Shown here piece after piece: positions 25,341 through 45,781 of a DNA stretch of 64,000 nt. The DNA is from Albula goreensis (taxonomy: Eukaryota; Chordata; Actinopteri; Albuliformes; Albulidae). The stretch lies in NCBI GenBank assembly GCA_022829145.1, contig CM040745.1:24582906-24646905 (forward strand). Reading direction: 5' to 3'. Within the stretch, counting starts at the first letter, position 1, and each line of letters starts with the position of its first letter. Position numbers and translations under genes: made by a program. The notes under the pieces are model-generated. The model was not told where the DNA came from. It saw only the letters and a program-made list of their open reading frames with translations, and searched no databases.

Positions 25341-26299
25341 TTTGCCTGTGATGAGGCTGAAATCAATGTTCTCTCACATATCAGGACTCTGCAGATCCAT
25401 TAAGGTCCATCTTCAGGGGTTCCAGAGGGTACACTCAGGCCAAAATTAAGAACCAGTGGCTGGTAATGGGCTGAAACAAAATTCCACATGATTTACAGGG
25501 AGATATCCCATCCCGGCAGGTGTGATGTGTTTGTGTTATCGCCTTGAAGAAAAAAATGGCTTATGTTCATCACCCAGCGCTCCCTTTTTACCACATCACC
25601 TGTCAAGCTGTTATATCAGGCACAGACATGATACAGGCATGTGCCAGGAGGCAGGGGAGTGGTGAGTGCACAGGCTGTGGTGGTCTGTGTTCCTGAGGTG
25701 AGGCGAGCAGATGGAAGGTGGGTGGTGCATTTGAAACATATGGAAGTGCCTGGTCCAGTGTTCATGCATAGCACTGTTCATGCACCAGCACATACAAGCT
25801 GCCTCTGCCCAGTGACATTTACAGGTTGATATTTTGCTGTTAAATTTGGCTGCTGTTGTTTCCGTGCAGACATAATGCTGTTATATGAAAAGCAATAGAA
25901 GAAACATCATTGAGTTCTGCAGGTCTTTGTTGAAGTACAAGGAGAAAGGCTAGCACCCCCAAATAACTGTGAAAGGCAACAACAAGGGAAAGTACACTCT
26001 GTAAAATTAATATACAGCATCAGACCTCATTCAGGTACTTCAACAGGAGCACAGACTTTTACTTTTGTACCCTTCTGAAGCTGAATAAATACTCTTTACC
26101 AAACCAAGCATAACAGCATCATAGTAAGAGAAGGGAAAATGGCTTTGACCTGGTCCATTTTCTAAATGAGCGGCATCGATTTGTCTGGAAGAAAAATTTG
26201 TTGAACAGTGTGGAAAATGGACTGAATCTTGGAACCAAACTAACCCAGGACTGATGTCTAACAATATTAATTTATACTACGCATTTTCTGAGGCATGAA

Positions 26300-26620
26300 A
26301 AGTTGTCAAAGAACAATAACAGCAAGTGTCATTAACAACACATGAGCTGCCGCCTGAATGACATCACCAGGGTCATTAATGACATAACCTGTCAAGTGAA
26401 TTGCAACTCCTGTCCTTTTGGTTGGAAGGCTGATGAATGAGTTGTGCATCCAAGTGAGCAGAGAAAATCGGTCTGTTTCTCATGCATTTGATCCCGCTGC
26501 CCTGGCTACAGTCACTCGGCGACAGTGCCCTTTCATCAGTGGTGCATGGCTGGCTCATGTTTGATCTGTAGCACATGGCTGGTATGAAAGAGGCTTTGGC
26601 AGATACTTTATGCTTTGATC
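26300..26620. other. Candidate conserved non-coding element
   Basis: A repeat-free island with higher GC and repeated short words (GTCATTAA, ATGACATAACCTGTCA). No frame suggests an exon. Listed only as a place to test for conservation. Confidence 0.2.
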
Positions 26621-29600
26621 TTTGGTGACACCATTACAGGAGCAGGTTGGATACTGCAATTTGTAAAGTGGGGTATATTTTGATGGAAGCCAAAAGCAGT
26701 TTAATGAAAGATCATTCTTTTCCCATCCCGTGTTTCTATCAAGACATAAAGAGTAGTTATCAGCACACCTGACAGCCAAACTGATATCACATGACAAGAT
26801 TTTTCCAATGAACAAATGTCCTGTGCCATACTGACAGAACATGTTATCAGGCAATAACAATCTGGCACTGACATTTTGGCTGTCGAGGAGGATTTATAGT
26901 TAATTTCATGATTGCACACTCATGTTTAAAAAATATTTTATTTTATCTGAAATACTTTGTTGGATACTTTTTAATTAAATTACTACCCAGCTTCTCAAAT
27001 GAAAATCAAACACTCTAAAAAAGGTTTAATCTAATAATCACATCCAGGAACTGGTGTGCACATGTACCCATTTAATATATAGAATAAGCGCATATAAAAA
27101 AAGCAGAAAGTGATACATATTACATTAAGGCATTGCATGCTTTTAATGAGAGTGACTCAATATCAGCTCTTTATATTTCTCCACACCCTCGATACAGAAA
27201 TTTCACCCAAGTATAACTCATATCCATAATTAAGCAGACCAAACCACTTTTGTTATTTTGTAAATGTTTGAGCAAACAGAAGTGTGTATACTGTATGTGG
27301 GTCCTTATCGGATATCCAGATGCTTTGTTCTGTAATTCTTAATTTTATTACAGTTAAAATTAAAATGACCTTCTTCAAAATGCATATTTTTTATTTATTT
27401 TTGCATGGATTCTGGAAAGATTTCCTCTTGTTCCTTAAATGTAATGTTTTCTGTGCTTAATTTACACTTCTACAGAATTGTATTTGCAGCCACTTTGGTT
27501 TTCCTGCACCACAGTCTCTGTTGAAGGCAGTGTTGCTTATCTGGGAGAAGCAGGCTAGTAACAGATGGGTTTGTTTGGCATGTGGAAAGTCTTTATATTT
27601 TGGAATTTGTTGGCTGTCATAATATTTCTTGTGTCATGGAAGGATATCTATTAATTCCACTATTTAATCACAATGGCTTCTTGAGTAAGGCCCAAGTACA
27701 ATATTTCAGTATACAAGAATGTTTCCTGTTATTGATCAAAAACATTAATTTGAAATGATTTTGTCTCAACAAGAGTCTGATATAAATGTGTGGCTCAGTA
27801 GTTTTTTTCTTATTGCCTAAGAGACAGGTGGGTAACAAGCAATTAATCTCTGAATTGAGCATATTTTAGTTATCCATGTGCAAACATAATACTTATATGA
27901 AAACTTTTCTATTTAATTATTACTCAGTTTTGGTTATTTTTGTTATTGCCAGATGCATACTGTTATGTAAGAAATGAAACATTTCCTTATATGCTTTAAT
28001 TACAGGGCACAGCATGTTGCACACATATTGAATCTAAGATATTATATATTAGGGATTTTATTTACATTTAAAATCCCCAATATATTTACTTTTATATATA
28101 CATTTATTTTTCTTCTGTGAGTAAGAAACATCTTAAAAAATCAGAAGAAAAGTAACATATTACATTAATGACAATTACTATTGTTACCAAACACCATTGG
28201 TTTTTGGTTTTTCTCTGTCTTCTTGACTTTGCTCTAGGTAAAACTCCACAGGTGCAGCATTTGTCAAGAAAATCTGAGATCCTTCACTTGTGTGCAAACT
28301 ACTGATAATGGCTGAATGGCCCTAGCAATGAACAGCTGTGTCCAAAACTGTACACCCTACTGATTCATGTAGCCATATTTAAATCATTTAACAGTTCAGC
28401 ATTGACAAACATAAATCCTTTCAACATTAAAGGATGGAGACTATGCATATTCTATGTATAGTCTATTTATACTCCGCTAACACTTAGCTATCTGCCTTAA
28501 TTATCTTATCTATATCTATCTATATCTAAATAACTATTGCACTTCACATTATTAATTTTTCAAACAAAAATGGTTCTTAAATGTCAGCATTGCTGTTTCC
28601 AGGGCAACAGGGCCTGACATCATTATGTTTAGAGGGTTTTACACATATATTTTTAGCTGGAGATCACCACCACCCTTTTTCACCTGCAAGTCATTAAAGT
28701 CATTAAAAATAAGACGGTAGAAACAGCATCTGTTCATCCTTGGTTTAAGGCAGACAGGATATCATTAAGATTTTTTTTTATCAATGTGATGAATATGTAT
28801 GCTTTTATTGGAAGCATTTTATTGAAACAGGTGAAAGACATCCACATGTTTTCTAATTTTGAATCACAATACTTTTCAAATTCATAATCACATTAAACTT
28901 TATTGACACACCAGTATAACTTGCACATGGAAATTATTATTTGCATTACCACAGGCTAAAATAGAGACTCTACTGTAGCCTATATATTTTCATCAAATTA
29001 TTTTGATGAGTTTCATACCACCTTCATGCTACAGTTTTGGTTTTCTTTGACACTACTTGAGGGTTTAATTGTGTGTTATTTCAGTAAATTCCATGGCAAC
29101 CATTGCATCATATGTATCATACCTGTCAAAAGTGCCTCTTACATAGAAAGCACATCAGTTTGTAAATTTTATCTTCCCTGCTGTTAATTGTTGTTACCAC
29201 TGTTACCACCACATAAATACATGAAGGATATGAAGTAATGAGGTGAGATAACAAAATTATAATCATTTGATTCATACCTGTATGCATTTGGCATAATCAA
29301 TGATTAAAGTATTTTACAAGATATAGAGATGTAGCTACTGTCTTATATTAATTATGTACCAGTGTCACTTTGATTTCCTCTTCATTATTACTTAAACTTC
29401 ACAGATAGTTGGCCTAAAACCTTGCAAATACTTGCGATTTGTTGGTTTAGGTAGCAAAAGATAAATGTCATGTATCTCACTTAAAGCAGAAATTTCCAAA
29501 TTCTTAGTCCCAAATTATAACATACATATATTCCTGAGCAGAAAAACGTACTGCTGCCTGTCCTCAACAGCCTAAAAACAAATGAAAGAAAGCACCTCTC

Positions 29601-29967
29601 CCACAAGTTCCCCCTAAAGTGGGGTAATCATGCTGTAATAATTATATCTTATTCAGCATTCCTTTCTTCCATACAGTTAAAGTAATAATAATAATAAATG
29701 ACAGAATCACTCATTTCAATTATTCTACTGCCAGGTGTTATCATTGTTGTCCTCTCAGTCAATAAAAAGGAAGGAAACTCTGCATTACAATTGCCTTACA
29801 CTCGAGCAAATATAATGATTTTTTTGCCAGAACTGAAAATTAAATGAAACCTAGAATTTTTTTTACAGTCATAGACCAGCCAGATAATCAGCTCCTGCTT
29901 TCACTCTATATCATCTACTTCAAGTACAACTACTCAACTGCAGTACTTTCTTGCTCTCTATAAGTGT
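26621..29967. other. Intergenic AT-rich stretch
   Basis: No gene, RNA or repeat was recognised. It is very AT-rich, with ordinary short A and T runs. Confidence 0.4.
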
Positions 29968-30043
29968 ATGAATATTCATGAGGAGGCGTACCCAAGGGCA
30001 GAACATGCCACAGTGTTGTCCTTGATAATGGATGAATATTCAT
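29968..30043. promoter_or_regulatory. Paired palindromic POU-type motif
   Basis: The 12-bp palindrome ATGAATATTCAT occurs at 29968-29979 and again at 30032-30043, 64 bp apart. It fits the POU-factor dimer (MORE-like) pattern and contains the TATTCAT half-site bound by Pit-1. The motif pair is seen; binding is inferred from the motif alone. Confidence 0.3.
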
Positions 30044-32890
30044 AAGATGCATCAAATCATGATGTTTCAGCTTCATCCAGTGACAACTACTCATTCACAA
30101 AATATACAGCAGTCAACCTGGCTAACAGGAAGGTAGTGTGTTATGGTATTGCATGATATAATTCATACTTTAACATTACTTTGACAGGGACAGACTTGAT
30201 TGTTAGACTTAATGGCTTATTATTCAAATAACAGCATATGGCATATAGCATAACACATACCCACTGGTGACATTTTACTGTTTTTTTTTTTACACAGGTC
30301 TGTGTTTCTCAACCTGGAGAATCCATGGAAAGAATAATAAAACTGACAGCTTTCTGCAAAAGTTGTTGACATATACATCACAGTGTAAATGACAGTGTCT
30401 TGAAAAATCAAACTAGTCTTAGTTTCAATTTTTGACCTTTTTTGATCCCCAAAACATCCACAAGTGCAGTCATTCTTATGAAAGTATAAGTGTGTTTGCG
30501 TGTGCCCTCCTTTTGAAGTAATCATGAAAGTCATTATTTCCTGGACTGGATAAAAAAAGTAGAAAAAAAAATCTGCTGTTGACAACAGGCTTACCATTAA
30601 TAGAAAATGTCCCCTCAGCATTTAGCAGGAGCTGAGGGGAAGATTTAGTTCTCTTTGTTTCTAAAACTTTCATTCCCTTTTAGTGAGGCATGTTAATTAA
30701 GAACAGCAGACAGCAGACACCTTGTTCATGCTGACTGCCTGATTTCCCAGCCTCTGTGTAATGGTGCATTACAGGAGGAGACAGGATCTCTCCATGTGTC
30801 ACAGCAGCTGCTGGTCAGCAGGAGTGCTCAGAACCTTTTCTCTTCAGCATCTGCATGCATGAGCTGGGACTCCCCAATACCACGGGCCAATGAGCTGAGA
30901 CTCCATTCACCCTCTAGGCAGAATTAAAAATAATTGGGAAGTCAAATAACAGAGATGCAGTCCTTTCTTTATACTTTTATACTTGTCTTTACATTTGAAG
31001 ACGTCTTTGTCATTGACCTAAGATCTACTCCTGTGCTGTGCCATTTTCATCCATGGTGACAATTGGTTCAATAAGCAAGTCATGGTGCTTTTCTTCCTAT
31101 TATAAAGTATGAGCCTACAAAGTTCTCTTTACATTCTAAAGAGCTGTCTAGTATGTCATAAGAAATACATAGATAGAGAGAGAATTGCCTATTACATATT
31201 GGCCTGACTTTTAGCAACAGCCTTCAACCAGCCATAAGTTTGTTCTGCTCTGTGGGGCAAGGCCCCACATATTATGAAATGTCTGATGGTTCATATTTTA
31301 CTATGTTATAGGTTTATACCACCTACAATTCCTTTTTGGCCAAAAGCTAAATGTAGGTATCTCAGCAGTATGTGACCACATAATAATGAAATCAAGGTTA
31401 CAGAAAAATACATTTGACTGCAATAACTGTATTTCTTATTGCATTTAGCAAGACAGTGCTTATGCAGAAATATGCAAATACAGCTACTGTACTTGTTGAG
31501 AGCTGAATATTTCAAAATGACATGATGCAATGGAGCCAGAATTTAACATTATTTTCAGTAAAAAAAATCTACACTCCTAAACATTATGAAATCAAGAAGG
31601 TTGGATGTGTCCTCGAGCCAAGTTATTTGAAAACATGCTGCTAAATACGTGCCTGAGATAAGCAGATGCTGGGATAGCCTTCAGATCATAGCAAATCTAT
31701 TCAGGAATTATGCCCAAAAACATCATATTGATTTACAAATGTAATGATTTTGCTGTGTTACCCCTGCCTGAACCTTTTCTGTTATTGCAGGCAGCCATTA
31801 GCAGTATAATATTATGTGATGAGTTGGACTCAATGGCAATCACTGACTGCTATACTGGCTACAATTCAAATTCACAGTGGTTATGATCATGGATTGCTGC
31901 TCACTGCAAAGTTTATAAATGTTTTATTGCAAAGCATGCTTACATATGTACGTACAGGGCTATGTTATTCCAATGTAGGCACAAAGAGACTTTTAAACAC
32001 TTAAATGATTTCAGAGTGGTCTCCTGTCCAAATAACATGTTGAAACATGATTTTAAATGATCTAATTTATTAGATGTTATCACATATTATGGATGCACTG
32101 CTTTTATGATAAAGCAGTCAAGCAGTGTTTGCATTTCCCACTTTGTCTGTAATATATTAATCATGGTATAGAAAAACATTTCATGTAACAGTAAATAGTG
32201 TCCCAGAGCGAAGGCTATTTCAACTATTTGCATATAATTCACCATTAAAAACATCATGGGTAAGTAAATCTGCATTATGAATTGATATTTTATATATTTG
32301 TAAAATAGTAACAAACAGACGCCATCATACATTTACTGTAGCTTGCATTCTGATTAAAATGATTAGTATTAACTATTGCCTGTATAAGACCATATCAGTC
32401 CAGATAGTGTTGCACAGTGCATACTGCATACACCATGCTGCACATGCCCCATGTACAATGACCTTGGACAAGTAACCCATCCGGTGCTGATAAACAGGGG
32501 CAGCAAGAGGAATCCTGAGCCCCATGGAAAGATATGACACTTACCTATTATCCAGCCAAACAGGAGACACTGATGTATGACCATCTCACCCAAAAAATCA
32601 GGGTATTAAGAGACTGCGTTGGTAATAGGTACTGCATTGTCATAAGGATTATGCAAGTGAGATTAATCCTGCCGTTCCTGGCAGATTCTCCCAGACATGA
32701 CCTTTAGCCTAAATTATCATAGAAAATGATATAATAAAAAAGATGGTTTCATAAAGAAAGCACTGGAAAAATGTGATGGGCCTTTTAGATCTATTTCTCA
32801 ACATATCTTTTAATATCAGAATCTTTGGATGGAAGAATCAGTATGACAGAAGACAGAAAATAATACAGTGAGGGACAGATAATGACACTA
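30044..32890. other. Intergenic stretch with one possible regulatory island
   Basis: No exon is supported. About 30660-30930 is a GC-richer, repeat-free block (TTAATTAAGAACAG, then CAGCAGCTGCTGGTCAGCAG with E-box CAGCTG) that may be a conserved element. The 133-codon frame at 30220-30621 (minus) is low-complexity hydrophobic sequence without family resemblance. Confidence 0.35.
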
Positions 32891-33015
<125 letters not shown>

Positions 33016-36000
33016 ATCACTTCTTGAACTCAATAAGAAGAGCAGAAATGAAGAGTGCCTGGAACCAAGTGTTATGCAGGGAGAGCCTAATGTTCACCAT
33101 GCTGAGAGATCTGATCAGTCATAGACTCCTGAGGCTGTAAGACACGGTTTAGTGATACCTCGCACTTGACAAGCTGTTCATCACTGTACAGCGAATGTAA
33201 TTTATGATCACTCCTGCATGTGTGGTATCTGCATGCAGGGTCACAGAGCGTGATATATAGCACCCATCATCATATGACTGCATACGATTCCAGTATTGAT
33301 TCTGTGAAGTGGTATGCATATTCTTTACAAGGGTGGGTAATATGGTGGAAGTCGGTAGCCAAGAAAAACATTTTAAATTGTTATAATTCAGTTAAATTTA
33401 AAATGACTCTTCCCTCTTTCTACTTGCTGTCATCAGAATTGTACAGGAAACTGATTTTAATGTACAACGTATTTATTATTTTTCCTCCATAACAACTCTT
33501 CCTTTTTTATGTGGAAAGATTAATCTAATGACATAGTTCAGGGATAAAATCATTGGTTCTTCCAATTCAACATTATCAGCCATTTATTATCCATTATAGG
33601 GATATATTTGTATATTTCAGCAGCATACCACCTAGTGGATTTTCAGACTAACCTTTTAGCAGCTGAAATTGTTTCATTTCCACTGTTTATATTGAGAACA
33701 CTGAATCTCCAGCCTCTCTGAACATGTATTTTTGGAATAAAACATAAGGGCTCTTGATATTCATTAGTACACCGCACTCTGTGGAGGTTCATGTTTGCAT
33801 AATGATTCAAGATATTAAACCTAGACCTGCCATTTGCCTTTGACAGGAAATGACTTCTAGACTGAAGTGCCAAACCCTCATTTGATTTTCATATGTGCTT
33901 GGTTAGATGAAAGATGTTCCTTGAAGCTATGTACTTATTTTTTTTTGTTTTGTTTTGTTGTTTCTATACTGTTTTATCTGTTGAAAAGAAATCACATTTT
34001 GACTCATGTAGCTGGAACACGATCAATGAAAGATGACAAAAGATTACATATTTCTACATTTCGGGGTAAGTCTTATGACATAATAAATGCAATTGTCTCA
34101 TTGAAGATTGAAGGTCAATATATTCCTCTTGAAGAACAAACAGTAAGAGAATACTTATGAATACAAACATAATAAATGAATGCAGGTTTGTGTCCATAGC
34201 ACAAACACTCACTCATACACACACGTATGCACACAAACACACACATACGCACACGTTGAGTGTTCTCATTATAGTTAAGTTCTCATTAAGTTCGACATTG
34301 TAGTCATTTAATTACATTGACACTGGCTTGCAAAGGGTTATGGCCCTGAAAGAGAACATTGACTGGCAAGGAGCAGAAGGTTCATAAACACCTGTACTTC
34401 ACCACACATGTCATGGACTCATGGGTAGCTGACCAGCAATTATAGTTGGAGTGGGCGGAGCCCATTTCAGGTGAGCAGCTTCCAACATTCACACAAGCTG
34501 CTTCACCACTCTCACCAGATATTTCTCCCCTTCACCCCTTCACATCATAGTGTATACCAGACTGAGATCCTGCCTGCCTGTCTCAAACTATGACAGCAGC
34601 ATGCCATCTGCTGCCAGACCCTGAGCTCTGATTTCCTCTACACAGCGGCACACAGAGGACTGTGTCTTCCTCACCCTGGGGCCAGATTTTCTCCTTGCTG
34701 GTCGAATGCATTTTTAGAGCCTTTCTACAGAAATGAGTTCACCTCCTACATACTGCTGTGAAGGATTGTCTCACATCCCTTCTGAGCCTTTGAGATTGCC
34801 ATCACAGCACATTCATTTGGCCTTAATGATCTGCACAGCATTGGTTTCTAGCCTACGGCTATAAGACTTACATAAATAACCTGCTTTCCTGTTCAGTGTA
34901 TTCCTATTCTCTATAGTTTGGGTGGGAATTGTTTGTTGATTCCAGGAGACAGGGAGTGACATTTGGTGCTGTAGTGTATTTATATGTGTGTGCGTGAGCA
35001 ACAGAAAACTGACACTTTGGTAACCAATAGAAACCACAATGAATGCCCACTAGCATTTGTGAGGGTAGTGCATTGTACTCGTTCAGGCTCATCCACTGTT
35101 GTATTCAGAGAAGCATTAACAACACAACAAGTGATTTAGTTCTCACATGTAACAAAGATAAGTGTCAGACCATCATTGCGTACAAAAAGAGAACTGATCT
35201 AAAGATCTACAGAAGGTGACCACATTATTAGTTAAATCTCAGTAAGTGTTCAAATCATTACTTACAAATCCTGGACCATTCTTAATTTTGTTTTGAGTAA
35301 AATTAGGATTGCAAAGAACTCCAGTTTCTACTACCCATTTAAAATACAGTGTTTGCTTTGCTTCCCACATGCTTCATTCAATTATTAGCCGAGTGACAAC
35401 AGACACAGCGGTAATAAGTAATATGACCATTACCACTGCCGCTGAAAATAAACACTAAGCATAAAATAAAGCAGCAATAACTAATACAACTGTGGGTATT
35501 CTGACAGTTTAATAATGTTGATGTGACTGATGTGACTTATTTTATGGATTGATGATCAGATCACTCAGACTCTTGCCATGAACAGGAATTAAAGAATGTT
35601 TCTGCAAACATTTGAAGTCCTTTAGAAATGGTTCATGCTCTTTTGATGGTATGCACTGTAATACTTCTATACAAAAGGCTCAAATGCATCTGTAAGACAT
35701 TCTTTATTCCTGAGTTTCCAGCTCAAACTATTTCTGATAGTCAAACACTGGGAAATCATTTATTTCTATAAATTTATCTTATACAGTATAAATTTAAATA
35801 TCTCATCTTAAACTTCATTTGTACTCAGTCCTTCCAAAACCAAAAAGGAGCAGAAAGTGTTGGTTTAGCTTCCAAGGATATGTGTTGTGAATAATAGCAA
35901 AAATATTGGAAAAATATTAATTTTAATCAACTAGAATCATGCACATACAGTACATGCACTCACCTTTGGACATTTTCTAAGCAAGGATTAGCACTACAAA

Positions 36001-36605
36001 TTGCCTCTGTCAAATTAATATGGGATCGATGCTCCAAAACCTGTTTATTACATTTATATGTTTTTGAATCTCCAATTTTTTTTAGTTTTTCAGTGTTTGA
36101 GGTACCAGCCTTTCTCTGTGTTTTGGGTGTGGTCATTGAATAACAGAATGATGCACAAAACAAATTATATCCATGCATTTACAGTGAACCAGATGAATAC
36201 AAATGCATTGTCTCTAATTGTTCTAGATACTGTTGATGCATCTGTCATTATTTTTTTATAAACTCACCATTAACACACCATAATGTTGTTTTGTGCTGAA
36301 AAGCATTTTTCTAATTAATCCTTGAAGGAAGTGGTTGCAGATCTATGCTGTTTACCAAGCAATTTAAGAGGTTAAGAGTACCCACAGTTCCTGTGGAGAA
36401 ACACCAGTCATATGGCTCTCAAACATCTCTCTGGAATTTCTATGGGCTTTAATCATCATGCATTACAGGTATGGAGAATTTATGCTATTGCAAATTCAGC
36501 TTTCACACCTGCTTAATGTCCAATAAACTTGTATTAAATATGCTACATTACACCACTAGCTAACAATTTCAATGTAGCTGCAGTTTTGTCAGTGCTGTTG
36601 TATTT
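33016..36605. other. Intergenic stretch, nothing firmly recognised
   Basis: No exon is recognised. About 34380-34560 (around GGAGTGGGCGGAGCCC) has the look of an old interspersed repeat but could not be assigned. A short imperfect CA-rich patch lies at about 34203-34255. Confidence 0.35.
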
Positions 36606-36627
36606 AAAAAAAAAAAAAAAAAAAAAA
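36606..36627. repeat. Poly-A run
   Basis: 22 consecutive A residues. No element boundary was recognised next to it. Confidence 0.95.
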
Positions 36628-36752
36628 GACATGTTTTGGGGAAAATGTTAGTTACACCAGCAATAACAAGACATTTAAGCAGTGCATACAAGACCACACT
36701 ATAAGAAAACAAATAGGAAAATGTCCATTATCCAGATAAACAACTGATTTTC

Positions 36753-37316
36753 TGTCAGAACCCACAGAGACCCAAGCGCAGACTAAGACAAGTAATAAAC
36801 GGGAGTTTATTAAAGCAGCCAAAAGCACAGTCCACAAATCCAAAATCAAAGTCGGTAATCAGGCGGAGGTCAAAACCAGAGACTCGGTAAAAGTAAAAAA
36901 TCACAATCCAGGGCAGTGGTCAAAAAACAGGCAAAAGAGTTCATAATCAGGCAGGCTCAGCAAAAGTGCAAAATCGGCAATCAGGAATCGATAAAACAGG
37001 AAACAGACACCGGTAATAACGGGCGGGATCAAAAAGGCTTGTAACACACAGGTGGGAAAACACACTGAGACAAACTCACAACAAACAAAAGACAAGGCAG
37101 GGTATAAATACACAGACTAACAAGCTATGAGACACAGGTGAAACGGCAGGGCAGGTGAAACACATAGGTAATCAACATGGTAGGTAACAAGGTGGGCGGA
37201 GACACAGAATGAAAACAAAAGCACATGGACAGGGAACAGAAAACAAAGTCACAAAAAATCAAAGCATATGAGGGCTGAACAAGTAAAAAACACCATATCA
37301 GACAGCATTACTGACA
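36753..37316 (-). mobile_element. Solo LTR of a retrotransposon
   Basis: The 564-bp segment begins TGTCAGAACC and ends TTACTGACA, giving TG...CA ends with the short inverted repeat TGTCAG/CTGACA. It is flanked on both sides by the same 5 bp, TTTTC (36748-36752 and 37317-37321), a perfect target-site duplication. Read on the minus strand, a TATTTATA box (37111-37101 region) precedes an AATAAA signal near 36809, the order expected in an LTR. No internal gag/pol sequence is present, so it is a solo LTR left by recombination. A 5-bp duplication fits Gypsy-type elements, among others. No coding capacity. Confidence 0.85.
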
Positions 37317-43665
<6,349 letters not shown>

Positions 43666-43667
43666 AT

Positions 43668-43673
43668 TTTATT
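43668..43673 (-). terminator. Candidate chmp2b polyadenylation signal
   Basis: AATAAA on the minus strand, 60 bp past the chmp2b stop codon. Vertebrate CHMP2B transcripts often have longer 3' UTRs, so more distal signals may also be used. Confidence 0.35.
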
Positions 43674-43732
43674 AAAATAAAAAGGGGGTTGCATCATGCT
43701 TGTAGCACAGGATTCTGTTTTCACAGACCAGG

Positions 43733-43846
43733 CTAGTCCACTCCCAGGGCCCTCAGCTGTCTCTCAATCTCCTCGTCTGAGATGCCGGCTGCTTTGGAGG
43801 TAGAAGCACTGGGAAGGCTCTTTCCTGCCGAAGGGGCACTCACCAT
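43733..43846 (-). CDS. chmp2b: chmp2b exon 6 (coding part)
   Basis: 114 bp with the TAG stop, codons 178-214, beginning MVSAPSAGKSLPSAS and ending QLRALGVD. It encodes the C-terminal MIT-interacting motif. The acceptor is TTCCACAG. In human, mutation of the equivalent acceptor causes frontotemporal dementia by removing this end. Confidence 0.97.
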   Translation of the reverse strand: MVSAPSAGKSLPSASTSKAAGISDEEIERQLRALGVD

Positions 43847-45740
43847 CTGTGGAACATTAGTGGCACTGTTTGCTCCTGTTCTCCATTGGCATAGATTACA
43901 TTTGTCCCATTTAAAGTAGGGTAATATCTATATAAATGCACATCTGTAATTTGGATGCAACATTACATACCATAGGGGAGAGAGGGGGAAAAGCATTTTA
44001 CTTACACTGCAACAATATCAATTGAGAGGAATTGAAACCTATGACAATTTCATCCAGAGCTTACACTGACCCAGCTATTCAGTTTGATTGAATGCAATGC
44101 ACTGCAGGGCCAATAATGAGAGCTGCAGGAGGAGGTGGTGGGATGAGCAGCCCTGGAGTTGCCAGATTTACAGCCTCTGTCACTCCTCTACATCACCATA
44201 GAGACAGGCAGTATCTATAGGCCTAGCCCCCATGCGCTAATCAGTTTATGTCAGTAGTTCCAGTTCTAGTATCACAGCTGGAGCTGATGCTGAGCCCACC
44301 CCTGCAATAATATTGCAGCTGGGGCTGAATGGCGGCCCCACGGCAGGGCACAAGCTCTCTTGTCCATCTGTGCTTTTCCCCATCATCAACACAGGGCGTG
44401 CACCGCCAAGGTGGGATGCAGCCACAAGGATTTCACACAATTGAGACAGAAAATGGTTTCCATCAATTACCTCAGTCTTGGTTTCTCACTCACCTTTCCT
44501 GTGATCTCAATGCCGATCTCATCTAGCACTTGGTTCACAATGTCCTGAGATTCCTCTTCATCACCTGACTCATCAAAGATCTCATCCAAGGTGTCATTGA
44601 CTGTGGTGGGAACAAGATACTTGTTTTAAAACAATATAAATAATGACCCAAGGGAATACTTCGTAGACCATTTCAGGCTATGACCATTTCTAAGCATGAG
44701 CACGCACTGGCCTTAAAGAACTCCTGACATACCAGTCACAAATTCTGCTGTCACCATCATTACTATCAACCACCTTTACAACACCATACAGAATCCAAGC
44801 TATAAATATAGTTAAACATAATTTTGAATTCAAGGTATGTTTACAATAAACTCTAGAAGTTCTGCCTTATTTGACAAGTAACTACTAGAAGAAGCAGGAA
44901 TATTAATGGCAACTATTAATGTCATAGATCATATCTTATAGGCCTTACTCATGTCCTCAGTCATCCCCATCTTCATGTTTTCCTTCTGAAAGTTCTGCAT
45001 TGTCTGCAAGGTCTTCTGGGGGTCCATCTTCTTGTTTACTGCCTGCATGGTCTAGGGGTAGAGTTTATACATGGTTACTCACTACAACATCACATGGGTC
45101 CCTCCAACAGGAAGACATTGGAATGGCAGAGACACCCTACACTAACTTACATGCTGCTGTAAAAATAATAAATGATAATGTAACACATTTTTCTGTAAAT
45201 CTAAAGGCACTTCCCTGTGAATACTGGGGGAGAAAATCTGGCACTGACGAAATTAATAACCTTTATTGGCCTATGGGGTACACCCGGAGAGAAACACATG
45301 CTTGGCATCTCAGCTGAATACAGAGAATAATTTAGAGGCCCTGCCACATGAGGTTAGACATGCCAACTGTCTCTATCGTAGCATCATTATGGGAATCTCT
45401 CCCATTTATGGTTGTAGCTTTCCATTCAATCAGGTAAAAAAACAACGATAACTGCTTCTTGATTAAAATAATGCCAAGTGTACAAATGCAAATGTGACCT
45501 ACTTCAGAACTTGGAAAAGTGTCAGCAGTCAGCAGAAAACTTGAACCAGAGTTTGGCCAACAGACCATTTTCAATTTGCAAATTACAACCTTTTACCCTA
45601 TGTTTGGAAACCTCCCATACAATCCATGATGCACAATCAATCTCCTTTCCTTATCAATGAATTAGGGCTGACCAAAATACTTTGAGATGGATATCAATGG
45701 TTAAGTACTGCTAAATTCAATTTTATCATTTGCATTGTTT

Positions 45741-45781
<41 letters not shown>

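Noticed and set aside
30220..30621. 133-codon minus-strand frame
   Set aside because: Low-complexity Phe/Leu-rich translation of T-rich DNA, with no start context or family match.
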